Source: Betaproteobacteria bacterium (GTDB taxonomy: Bacteria > Pseudomonadota > Gammaproteobacteria > Burkholderiales > SG8-41). Taken from it: a stretch of 9,276 nt of DNA. Location: assembly GCA_021414185.1 (NCBI GenBank), contig JAIOOZ010000002.1, forward strand, positions 1 to 9,276. Reading direction: 5' to 3'. Below are positions 1-5,970 of this stretch, piece after piece. The position numbers were made by a program, and so were the translations under genes. A model generated the notes under the pieces. That model worked only from the letters and a program-made list of their open reading frames with translations. It was not told the DNA's origin and made no database searches. Each line of letters opens with the position of its first letter. Positions within the stretch are counted from its first letter, which is position 1.

Positions 1-1
1 C

Positions 2-866
2 GACTATCACCAATGTGAAGTCGTAATCGGCATCGGCGGCGGTAGCACGCTCGATACCGCCAAGGCGCTGATGATAGGTACTGCCAGCGGCAGGCTTGAT
101 GAACTTGTGGCATTGCTCGCGATGGGCGCGCCGTTCACACCGGCGCGGGTCAAACGTTTGATAGCGGTTCCGACCACCGCGGGTACCGGCAGCGAGGTGA
201 CACCTTATGCGACGATCTGGGACGCGGCGCCCGGACGGCAGAAGAAATATTCGCTGCACTTGAAGGAAACATGGGCAGAAGCGGCGATCGTTGATCCCGA
301 ACTCACACTGTCGTTGCCGCCTGCCGTCACGCTGCACAGCGCGCTCGATGCGCTGTCGCACAGCCTCGAGGCAATCTGGAACGTGAATGCCAACCCCGTG
401 TCCGATATGCTGGCAGTGGCGGCGGCGCGCGCGATACTTGCAAAACTGCCGGCACTGATGGTGCGGCCCGGCGATCTTGAATTGCGTACGAACGTCGCGC
501 GGGCTGCGCTTACCGCGGGCCTTGCGTTCTCCAATACGAAAACCGCGCTTGCCCATTCGATTTCCTACGAGATGACTTTGAAGCACGGGCTGCCGCACGG
601 GCTGGCGTGTTCGTTTACGCTGCCGATGGTGCTTGCGCGCGCGGTCGGCCGCGGTCGGCCGCAGCCCCGGGCGCGATGCCGTTCTTGCGCAGGTTTTTGA
701 TTGCCCGCTTGCGCAGGCCGAGCGAACGTTGCACGATTTTCTCGAAGGGCTCGGCGTCAGCACGCGTTTCGAGAGCTATGGTGTCGCTAGCGGTGAGCCC
801 GAACGCATGGTGCATGACGCGCTGGCTGGCGTGCGCGGCAGAAATTTCATTGGCGCCGCGGCCTGA
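2..866 (+). pseudogene. Iron-containing (group III) alcohol dehydrogenase, 5'-truncated by the window and frameshifted
   Basis: The open frame runs from base 2 without a start, so the N-terminus lies outside the window. It shows the nucleotide-binding GGGSTLDTAK motif (bases 35-64), then PTTAGTGSEVT. All four metal ligands of group III Fe-dependent alcohol dehydrogenases are present: Asp (347-349) and His (359-361) in DALSH, His at 554-556, and His at 596-598 in LPHG. The two last histidines are 14 residues apart, as in FucO. The wording, such as IWNVNANPVSD and SISYEMTLKHGLPHG, resembles the phosphonoacetaldehyde-reductase-like branch; I recall this from family knowledge and did not search it. 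The frame is lost at 641-660, and the C-terminal part continues in another frame to TGA at 864-866, ending RNFIGAAA. Removing one copy of the duplicated 10 bp restores a single continuous protein (VGRSPGRDAVLAQVF). It is a recent pseudogene, a phase-variable allele, or an assembly error. Family assignment is firm; substrate is not. Confidence 0.85.
641..660 (+). repeat. Perfect 10-bp tandem duplication causing a frameshift
   Basis: The decamer GCGGTCGGCC occurs twice, back to back, at 641-650 and 651-660. Ten is not a multiple of three, so the extra copy shifts the frame of the alcohol dehydrogenase. Deleting one copy joins the two halves into one sensible reading frame. Confidence 0.95.
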
Positions 867-900
867 TCAGCGGCCCGCCCCCCGGTGCCGCACTCCTTAG

Positions 901-934
901 TTGTCACGAACCTGACACATTTCTGTTATAGATT
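901..934 (+). promoter_or_regulatory. Candidate Pho box and -10 element ahead of the cNMP-binding-domain gene
   Basis: TTGTCAC (901-907) and CTGACAC (912-918) are spaced 11 bp apart. A further CTGTTAT (923-929) and a weaker TCGTAAC (934-940) stay on the same 11-bp period. Each of the first three matches CTGTCAT at 5 or 6 of 7 positions. Counting 10 bp after the second 7-mer gives TAGATT (929-934) as a -10 hexamer, the same geometry as the phoA promoter of E. coli. TATAGA (927-932) is an alternative -10. Transcription would start near 941, leaving a leader of about 40 nt. The call rests on pattern and spacing only. Confidence 0.5.
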
Positions 935-981
935 CGTAACGTAGCAGGCAACGGTGCAGGCTACGCATATCCGGGGGCCGC

Positions 982-1338
982 ATGGTTACGATAGATTTGT
1001 TCCGCAATGAAGAAAATACGCGGCTTTTTGCGCCTGGACAGATAATCTTCAGCGAAGGGGAGGCTGGTGACGTGATGTACGTCGTTGTTGAAGGCCAGGC
1101 CGATTTGCTGGTGAAAAACAAATTGGTCGAAGAACTCGGGCCGGGCGGCGTGCTCGGTGAAATGGCTCTGCTCGACACTGCGGCGCGCAGCGCGACAGCG
1201 GTTGCCAAAACCGCCTGCAAACTGGTGCCGATCGATGAAAAACGCTTTCATTTTCTGGTGCGGCAGACGCCGAACTTTGCCTTGCAGTTGATGCGGATAA
1301 TCGCAGACCGTCTGCGGCGCATGGATAGCCGGCTGTAA
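982..1338 (+). CDS. Stand-alone cyclic-nucleotide-binding-domain protein (Crp/Fnr sensor fold without a DNA-binding domain)
   Basis: The protein has 118 residues and is essentially one cNMP-binding domain. The N-terminal beta-roll reads FAPGQIIFSEGEAGDVMYVV (residues 16-35), typical of Crp-like sensors. The phosphate-binding cassette spans about residues 59-72 and keeps Gly-Glu (59-60) and Arg69-Ser-Ala, so ligand binding is plausible. A helix (about 86-113) follows and the protein ends, with no helix-turn-helix and no kinase, channel or transporter domain. It probably works by binding a partner protein. A purine-rich ribosome binding stretch (GGGGG, 973-977) precedes the ATG. The downstream 81-aa gene starts 27 bp after its stop, so the two are likely cotranscribed. 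The upstream region holds a candidate Pho box. The ligand (cAMP, cGMP or none) and partner are unknown. Confidence 0.85.
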   Translation: MVTIDLFRNEENTRLFAPGQIIFSEGEAGDVMYVVVEGQADLLVKNKLVEELGPGGVLGEMALLDTAARSATAVAKTACKLVPIDEKRFHFLVRQTPNFALQLMRIIADRLRRMDSRL

Positions 1339-1365
1339 CGGGTTTCAAGCGCAGCGGGGAATACG

Positions 1366-1611
1366 ATGAAAACACTCAAAGTCACGCACGCTCAATACCG
1401 GGTGCTGCAAAGCCTGACGCGCAAGGACATGCGCCTGTTGAAAAAGTACCCCAAGGTCATCGCGGAATCGCGCCAGTTGTTGCGCGCCTGCAAAAAAATC
1501 ATCAAGCGCATCGAGGCAATTCCGGAATACGCCAGCCGCCGCAAGCGGCAAACCGCTTACAAGCGAATTGTCGTTATCTGCCAGAAATCCATAGACCTGG
1601 TGGAAAAATAA
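1366..1611 (+). CDS. Small, strongly basic protein of unknown function
   Basis: I do not recognise this 81-residue protein. About 23 residues are Lys or Arg against about 7 acidic ones. There is no signal peptide, membrane segment or metal motif; two cysteines (about residues 42 and 72) are isolated. It looks all-helical, with a Lys/Arg-rich middle (KKYPK, CKKIIKR, SRRKRQ). A Shine-Dalgarno sequence (GGGGA, 1356-1360) lies 5 nt before the ATG, and codon use is GC3-rich like its neighbours, so it is very likely translated. It follows the cNMP-binding-domain gene by 27 bp and probably shares its promoter. Nucleic-acid or polyphosphate binding would suit the charge but is speculation. Confidence 0.75.
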   Translation: MKTLKVTHAQYRVLQSLTRKDMRLLKKYPKVIAESRQLLRACKKIIKRIEAIPEYASRRKRQTAYKRIVVICQKSIDLVEK

Positions 1612-1633
1612 GGGGTTCCGCGGATTGGCGGCA

Positions 1634-1647
1634 CTGACAGCTGACAG
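1634..1647. repeat. Short 7-bp tandem repeat between convergent genes
   Basis: CTGACAG occurs twice in tandem (1634-1640, 1641-1647), directly beside the stop codon of the reverse-strand fragment (1648-1650). No terminator hairpin with a T-tract is visible between the two convergent genes. Confidence 0.5.
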
Positions 1648-1947
1648 CTACGGCTGCGCAGGCCGCGGGTCGGGGGAGATCATGAGCAGGAAAGGGATCT
1701 CGCCTTTGCCGACCAGCAGCGACCCCGTTGCCATTACCACCTGCTTGTCGCTTTTCTTGATCGCCGAATTCAATTCATAGCCGACCGGCCGGCCGACGTA
1801 ATCGTTGGCGTTCAGGTGATCGATGAACACATGGATGATTTCGTCCGCCGGCATCAGGAACAGCCCGGGCCCGGCTTCGAACCGATAACTTTCGTTGGCG
1901 CCGGTCTCGGCATCCAGCAATGCCGCACGGTAGTTCGCGCTCGTCAT
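1648..1947 (-). CDS. Hypothetical protein fragment, probably 5'-truncated
   Basis: The first ATG (1945-1947) gives a 99-residue product I do not recognise. It has no signal peptide or catalytic motif that I can name. Codon use on this strand is strongly GC3-biased, supporting real coding. The coding look continues upstream of the ATG, where the same frame reads YFRNIFRVEYGFGQLPGPN. It then runs without any ATG, GTG or TTG to a stop at 2053-2055, inside the arsR promoter. The natural N-terminus therefore seems to have been removed where the ars module begins, leaving a remnant. The alternative is a genuine short gene starting at the ATG with only a weak GGA Shine-Dalgarno. The overlapping forward-strand frame across this region looks like a shadow. 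Confidence 0.55.
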   Translation of the reverse strand: MTSANYRAALLDAETGANESYRFEAGPGLFLMPADEIIHVFIDHLNANDYVGRPVGYELNSAIKKSDKQVVMATGSLLVGKGEIPFLLMISPDPRPAQP

Positions 1948-2040
1948 ATTCGGTCCGGGCAGTTGGCCAAACCCGTATTCGACGCGAAAAATGTTGCGGA
2001 AATATTTCTGGCCGGAAGGCAGGCCATGGCAGCGCCGCTG

Positions 2041-2070
2041 TTGACGAGCTGCCTAATATTTCGATATTAT
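2041..2070 (+). promoter_or_regulatory. arsR promoter (sigma-70 type)
   Basis: TTGACG (2041-2046) is a good -35 and TATTAT (2065-2070) a good -10, each 5 of 6 to consensus, with an 18-bp spacer. The predicted start of transcription is at about 2077-2078, the first base of the arsR ATG. The mRNA would therefore have little or no leader. Confidence 0.6.
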
Positions 2071-2079
2071 TCGAAATAT
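2056..2079. promoter_or_regulatory. ArsR operator: perfect 9-bp inverted repeat over the -10 and start codon
   Basis: ATATTTCGA (2056-2064) and TCGAAATAT (2071-2079) are exact reverse complements separated by 6 bp. This AT-rich palindrome in a GC-rich region is typical of ArsR/SmtB operators. It covers the -10 hexamer and the first two bases of the arsR ATG, so bound ArsR would block polymerase directly, giving autorepression relieved by arsenite. Confidence 0.75.
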
Positions 2080-2434
2080 GAAATCAATTCAGGTCGTCAA
2101 GGCGCTCGCTGCGCTCGCCCAGGAATCGCGCCTCGCGGTCTACCGTCTGCTGGTCACGCGCGGGCCCGAGGGCTTAAGCGCGGGCGTCATCGGAGCCAAG
2201 CTTGGTATAGCACCCGCTACGCTGTCGTTTCATCTCAAGGAACTGGCCAATGCAGGATTGGTTACGGCGCTGACGCAGGGACGCTACGTCATTTATTCGG
2301 CCAATCTCGATCTTATGAACGAACTGCTGGGGTTTCTCACTGATAACTGCTGCGGCGGTAACCCCTGCAGTCCGGTGGCCGCGTGCAAGCCTTCGCGCGC
2401 GCTAAAGAAGCAACCGGTCAAAACAGGAAATTGA
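2078..2434 (+). CDS. arsR: ArsR-family arsenite-responsive repressor
   Basis: A 118-residue winged-helix repressor of the SmtB/ArsR family. The helix-turn-helix is about residues 34-58 (GVIGAKLGIAPATLSFHLKE) and the wing follows (residues 64-73). The classical ELCVCDL arsenite site in the DNA-reading helix is absent. Instead the C-terminus carries Cys91-Cys92, Cys97 and Cys103. This resembles the vicinal-Cys type described for Acidithiobacillus ferrooxidans ArsR (Cys95, Cys96, Cys102). The frame upstream has a stop at 2054-2056 and no other normal start, so ATG 2078 is the start. No Shine-Dalgarno precedes it, which fits a leaderless transcript. It is the first gene of arsR-arsC-aqpS; arsC starts one base after the stop. 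Confidence 0.93.
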   Translation: MKSIQVVKALAALAQESRLAVYRLLVTRGPEGLSAGVIGAKLGIAPATLSFHLKELANAGLVTALTQGRYVIYSANLDLMNELLGFLTDNCCGGNPCSPVAACKPSRALKKQPVKTGN

Positions 2435-2435
2435 A

Positions 2436-2939
2436 ATGAGCGATCAAATCTACAACGTGTTGTTTCTCTGCACCCACAACTCGGCGCGCAGCCTGATGGC
2501 CGAGGCAATACTCAACAATCTGGCGGTAAGCCAGGGCCGGTTCAAAGGCTTTAGCGCAGGCAGCCATCCGTCAGGCAAACCCAATCCGTTCGCGCTCGCG
2601 CAGGTGCAAAGCGTCGGCCTGCCGATCGATGGACTGCGCAGCAAGGATTGGGACGAATTCGCCGTGCCGGATGCGCCGAAAATGGATTTCGTGTTTACCG
2701 TCTGTGACAACGCGGCGAACGAAGTCTGCCCGGTGTGGCCCGGGCAGCCGATGACTGCGCATTGGGGATTGCCCGATCCGGCGGCGGTCGAAGGCAGCGA
2801 CGAGCAGAAGCGCCGCGCGTTTTCCGATACGTTCCGCCATCTGGCCAGCCGCATCAATATTTTCGCCAGCTTGCCGATGAGCAAGCTGGACAAATTCAGT
2901 CTGCAGAAAAAACTCGAAGAAATCGGCAAGTCGAAATGA
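2436..2939 (+). CDS. arsC: Arsenate reductase, low-molecular-weight phosphatase fold
   Basis: A 167-residue cytoplasmic enzyme that reduces arsenate to arsenite. The catalytic P-loop CTHNSARS (Cys12 to Arg18, CX5R) is at the N-terminus. Two resolving cysteines lie in the mobile segment, Cys90 and Cys98 (VCDNAANEVCP), comparable to Cys82 and Cys89 of Staphylococcus aureus ArsC. HWGLPDPA (109-116) supplies the acidic residue (Asp114) of the phosphatase fold. The cysteine relay points to a thioredoxin- or glutaredoxin-type reductant; I cannot tell which. A good Shine-Dalgarno (AGGA, 2426-2429) lies inside the end of arsR. The stop overlaps the aqpS start as ATGA, so translation is probably coupled. 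Confidence 0.95.
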   Translation: MSDQIYNVLFLCTHNSARSLMAEAILNNLAVSQGRFKGFSAGSHPSGKPNPFALAQVQSVGLPIDGLRSKDWDEFAVPDAPKMDFVFTVCDNAANEVCPVWPGQPMTAHWGLPDPAAVEGSDEQKRRAFSDTFRHLASRINIFASLPMSKLDKFSLQKKLEEIGKSK

Positions 2940-3613
2940 CGCTGGGCCGGCGTCTGGCAGCGGAGGCGCTCGGCACAGCGCTGTTGCTGGCAACCGTAAT
3001 CGGTTCGGGCATCATGGGCGAACGCCTTGCCGCCGGCAACGTGGCGATTGCGTTGCTCGCTAACTCCATAGCGACCGGTGCCGCGCTGTATGCGTTGATA
3101 TTGGTATTCGCCCCTGTGTCCGGAGCGCATTTCAATCCGGCGGTCACGGTGGTCGCGACGTTGAACAAACAAATCGGAAATCGTGATGCAATCGCTTATG
3201 TCGGAGCCCAGCTTCTGGGCGCATTTGCGGGTGTGGCTGCGGCCCACGCGATGTTTGGCGAGCCGCTGTTTTTCGCGTCACAGCATGAACGCACCGGCGC
3301 CGCTCAGTGGTGGGCGGAAGGTGTTGCCACCTTTGGCCTGCTGGTCGTCATTCTGGGCAGTGCGCGGCAAAGCCTGCCTGCCGTTGCCGCCGCAGTAGGC
3401 GCCTATATCACGGCGGCCTACTGGTTCACTGCGTCTACATCCTTTGCCAACCCCGCGGTGACGCTCGCGCGCGCGGCGAGCGATACCTTCGCAGGTATCC
3501 GGCCGGTTGATGCGCCGGCATTTGTTCTGGCGCAAATGGCGGGCGCACTTGCTGCGGTGGCGGCCATGCGCTGGTTAGCGCCGCCCGGTAACGCTGACGG
3601 CGACGTGCGATAA
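2936..3613 (+). CDS. aqpS: MIP-family channel (AqpS-like), probable arsenite exit channel
   Basis: A 225-residue inner-membrane channel of the aquaporin/aquaglyceroporin family. Six hydrophobic segments are visible at about residues 8-28, 36-59, 84-107, 122-141, 147-166 and 194-214. The two pore half-helices carry NPA at 67-69 and 172-174. After the second NPA comes Val175 rather than the Arg common in the ar/R filter. Loss of that Arg widens the pore and is, as I recall, also seen in Sinorhizobium meliloti AqpS, which lets arsenite leave cells downhill. The ATG at 2936 overlaps the arsC stop by four bases (ATGA). Its position in an ars operon with no arsB or acr3 suggests it is the only arsenite outlet encoded here. 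A longer frame open from 2735 is rejected because it overlaps arsC. Confidence 0.88.
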   Translation: MTLGRRLAAEALGTALLLATVIGSGIMGERLAAGNVAIALLANSIATGAALYALILVFAPVSGAHFNPAVTVVATLNKQIGNRDAIAYVGAQLLGAFAGVAAAHAMFGEPLFFASQHERTGAAQWWAEGVATFGLLVVILGSARQSLPAVAAAVGAYITAAYWFTASTSFANPAVTLARAASDTFAGIRPVDAPAFVLAQMAGALAAVAAMRWLAPPGNADGDVR

Positions 3614-3616
3614 AGA

Positions 3617-4021
3617 TTACGCGGCGGTCTGCAATACTTCGTTCAGCGCGCCGCGCGGCGTGTCGCCGCTCAATACGTCAAGAATATTGCGCGCTGCTTC
3701 GATTTCGGCGTCTTTGCCGAGCCAGCGCGACATCACGTTGGTGACCCAGATGCCGCGGCGCGTGCAGGCCGCGATATCGATGTGCTCCGGGATGCGGAAT
3801 GTGCATGCAACTATGCCCAGGCTGTGACAACCGGCTAACAGATAGTCGTCGATGCGTTCGGGAGTGGCGGCCAGCAGGGCATGGGCGTTGCGGGAGAGTT
3901 CCCGCATTTCCTGCCGCGCGTAGGCGGAGCGTGTGGTGACCAGCGCCACATCGCACAGGGTCAACAGCAGTTCGATGGCATCGGCGTGTATGCGGTGGGT
4001 TATTACGACGAGCGGTTTCAT
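3617..4021 (-). pseudogene. Internally deleted PtxD-like D-2-hydroxyacid dehydrogenase (phosphite dehydrogenase relative)
   Basis: This 134-residue frame joins two ends of a much longer enzyme. Residues 1-96 (KPLVVITHRIH, ATPERIDDYLL, ACTRRGIWVTNV) follow the N-terminal substrate domain of PtxD, which in Pseudomonas stutzeri is about 336 aa. Residues from about 105 (EIEAARNILDVLSG, PRGALN) match the extreme C-terminus. The NAD-binding Rossmann core between them is missing, with its GxGxxG and the catalytic Arg, Glu and His. The seam lies near bases 3705-3735. The family substrate loop LKGFDNFD appears as FRIPEHID, so the substrate-binding Lys is gone. The start keeps a perfect Shine-Dalgarno (GGAGGA, 4031-4036 on the complement), so a short product may still be made. 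Its stop is 3 bp from the aqpS stop, in convergent orientation. It is almost certainly inactive as a dehydrogenase. Confidence 0.75.
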
Positions 4022-4061
4022 GGCGCGGTGTCCTCCGGAATTTGAGTGGGCGGGTCAGGTA

Positions 4062-4082
4062 AGCTGCGTCACGTTAGCAGCT
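4062..4082. repeat. 6-bp inverted repeat between the ptxD-like remnant and phoX
   Basis: AGCTGC (4062-4067) and GCAGCT (4077-4082) are perfect reverse complements separated by 9 bp. The element sits 41 bp upstream of the remnant's start codon and about 35 bp before the phoX Pho-box candidate. It could be an operator; it has no T-tract for a terminator. It could also be chance. Confidence 0.3.
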
Positions 4083-4116
4083 GAATGTTGCACAGGGATT
4101 GCGCCCGCCCACGCGC

Positions 4117-4150
4117 TTGTCACCGGCGCGTAATCTGCGCGGCTTATCAT
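4117..4150 (+). promoter_or_regulatory. Candidate Pho-box promoter of phoX
   Basis: TTGTCAC (4117-4123), identical to the second half-site of the E. coli phoA box as I recall it, is followed 11 bp later by a weaker GCGTAAT (4128-4134, 4 of 7 to CTGTCAT). Exactly 10 bp further is TATCAT (4145-4150), 5 of 6 to the -10 consensus. This is the phoA layout. Transcription would start near 4157, giving a leader of about 35 nt with the Shine-Dalgarno at 4179-4183. Confidence 0.5.
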
Positions 4151-4191
4151 CAACGGTCATCCGCCAATATTCATCCTCGGGAGTTGTTGTC

Positions 4192-5970
4192 ATGAGCAAG
4201 AGTTACAGCGATCCGCTGGCAGTAGCCAATCCCTCCGTAACGGGCAGCCTGGCCCGGCTGCTTGAAGCCAGGTTGTCGCGGCGCCAGGTTCTGCAGGGAG
4301 CAACCCTGCTGCCGCTGCTCGGTCTGCCGCTCGGGTGTGCGACGCCCGGCATGCGCGCCGACACCGGAGAAATCGGTTTCAGTTCGATCAGCGGTTCGCG
4401 CGAAGACCGGGTACGCGTCCCGGCCGGATATTCCGCCAACGTGGTGTACCGCTGGGGGGACCCAGTGGGCAGCCCGGCTGGCATGCCCGCCTTCATGACC
4501 GACGGCGGCAATACCGCCGCCGAACAGGCGCTGCAGGCCGGTATGCACCACGACGGTATCGAATATTTCGCCATGCCGTACGGTTCGCAAAGTTCGGCGC
4601 GCGGGCTGCTCGTGATGAATCACGAGTACACCGACGATGGTTTGCTGCATACCGATGGATTCGACAACTGGAGCGCGGAGAAAGTGCGCAAGTCGCAGAA
4701 CGCGCACGGGGTGTCGGTGATCGAAGTCGAAAACCGGGCCGGGCAGTGGTCCGTCGTGCGACCGTCCCGCTACGCGCGCCGGGTCACGGCCCAAACGCCC
4801 ATGCGTATTGCCGGACCGGCCGCGGGTCACGCGTCGCTCCGGACTGCGGCAAATCCCGCCGGCGACGAGGTGCTGGGCACGATAAACAACTGCGCGAGCG
4901 GCTACACGCCGTGGGGCACCTATCTCATCTGCGAGGAAAACTGGAACGGATATTTCGTCAACGCCGGCACGATTCCGCCCGAACAGCGGCGCTACGGCGT
5001 GACCGCGCGAGGCGCCGGCTATCGCTGGCATGAATTCGATCCGCGCTTTGACGCGGCGGCCAACCCTAACGAGCCGAATCGTTTCGGCTGGGTGGTTGAG
5101 ATCGATCCTTTCGAACCGGCGTCGCAACCGGTCAAGCGTACTGCCCTCGGGCGCGTGAAGCACGAGGGCGCCGCACTTGCGCTGACGGCGGACAATCGCG
5201 TCGTCTACTACATGGGCGACGATCAGCAGTTCGAATACATCTACAAGTTCGTGTCGCGCGACCCGTACAACAAGACCGACCGCGCCGCGAACCGCGATCT
5301 GCTCGACCACGGCACCCTTTACGTCGCGAAATTCAATGCCGACGGCAGCGGCGAGTGGCTTGAACTCGTTCACGGCAAAAGCGGACTTACCGCAGAAGCC
5401 GGCTTCGCGTCGCAGGCGGAGATACTCATTAAAACGCGGCAGGCGGCCGACCGCGCGGGGGCCACGAAAATGGACCGTCCCGAATGGACCGCCGTGAATC
5501 CGCGCGACAAGTCGGTGTACTGCACGCTGACCAACAACAGCGCGCGCGGCGCCAAGGACCAGCCGGGTACCGATAATATCAAGGGCGACGTTTTCGGCAG
5601 CCCCGACGGTTTATGGTTCGATCCGGCCGGGCGCCTGTGGATACAGACCGACGTCTCGACCAGCGTGCTCAACCGTGGCGACTATGCAGGCGTGGGAAAC
5701 AATCAGATGCTGTGCGCTGATCCTGCGACGGGGCGCATCCGCCGCTTCCTCACCGGGCCTAAAGGCTGCGAGATCACCGGCGTTACGATGACGCCGGACG
5801 GCACCAGCATGTTCATCAACATCCAGCATCCGGGCGAGACCGCGAGCGAGCGCAGCGACCCGGCGCAACCGCTGGCCGTGAGCAATTGGCCCGATGGCGA
5901 AGCGGCCGGGCGTCCGCGCTCGTCCACCATCGTCATCCGCAAGGACGACGGCGGGATTGTCGGAACCTAG
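4192..5970 (+). CDS. phoX: PhoX-family alkaline phosphatase, Tat-exported
   Basis: A 592-residue protein of the PhoX (DUF839) family, Fe/Ca-dependent phosphomonoesterases that release phosphate from organic esters outside the cytoplasm. The N-terminus carries a twin-arginine signal (SRRQVL, Arg30-Arg31) followed by a hydrophobic stretch (36-49). Family motifs include VMNHEYTDDG (141-150), NNCASGYTPWGTY (232-244, with Cys234 at the place of the iron-ligating Cys), CEEN (247-250), VKHEGA (322-327) and FGSPDGLWFDPAGRLWIQTD (468-487). The ATG at 4192 has a Shine-Dalgarno (GGGAG, 4179-4183) 8 nt upstream. An earlier TTG at 4099 is rejected because it lies upstream of the promoter candidate. The stretch 450-467 is shorter than I expect for the family (see findings). 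Its stop shares CTAG with the stop of the convergent acyltransferase gene. Confidence 0.92.
   Translation: MSKSYSDPLAVANPSVTGSLARLLEARLSRRQVLQGATLLPLLGLPLGCATPGMRADTGEIGFSSISGSREDRVRVPAGYSANVVYRWGDPVGSPAGMPAFMTDGGNTAAEQALQAGMHHDGIEYFAMPYGSQSSARGLLVMNHEYTDDGLLHTDGFDNWSAEKVRKSQNAHGVSVIEVENRAGQWSVVRPSRYARRVTAQTPMRIAGPAAGHASLRTAANPAGDEVLGTINNCASGYTPWGTYLICEENWNGYFVNAGTIPPEQRRYGVTARGAGYRWHEFDPRFDAAANPNEPNRFGWVVEIDPFEPASQPVKRTALGRVKHEGAALALTADNRVVYYMGDDQQFEYIYKFVSRDPYNKTDRAANRDLLDHGTLYVAKFNADGSGEWLELVHGKSGLTAEAGFASQAEILIKTRQAADRAGATKMDRPEWTAVNPRDKSVYCTLTNNSARGAKDQPGTDNIKGDVFGSPDGLWFDPAGRLWIQTDVSTSVLNRGDYAGVGNNQMLCADPATGRIRRFLTGPKGCEITGVTMTPDGTSMFINIQHPGETASERSDPAQPLAVSNWPDGEAAGRPRSSTIVIRKDDGGIVGT

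Noticed and set aside
870..891. GCGGC/GCCGC hairpin after the broken alcohol dehydrogenase gene as a terminator
   Set aside because: Only a 5-bp stem with a 12-nt loop and no T-tract.
2038..2071. Pho-box-like 7-mers at the arsR promoter (CTGTTGA, CTGCCTA)
   Set aside because: Each matches at only 4 of 7, the implied -10 is poor, and a better sigma-70 promoter with an ArsR palindrome explains the region.
1816..2343. 175-codon forward frame running into arsR
   Set aside because: Overlaps arsR in another frame and the reverse-strand coding fragment; crosses the ars promoter.
2450..3247. 265-codon reverse-strand open frame opposite arsC and aqpS
   Set aside because: No recognisable family; antisense to two clear genes with correct overlaps and motifs.
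4316..4341. Lipobox-like LPLGC in the PhoX signal peptide (Cys49)
   Set aside because: Position -3 is Pro and -2 is Leu, unlike a normal lipobox; a cleaved or retained Tat signal is more likely.
4171..5373. 400-codon reverse-strand open frame opposite phoX
   Set aside because: Low-complexity Arg/Gly/Val/His-rich translation with no motif, fully antisense to a motif-rich phoX; typical shadow of GC-rich coding.
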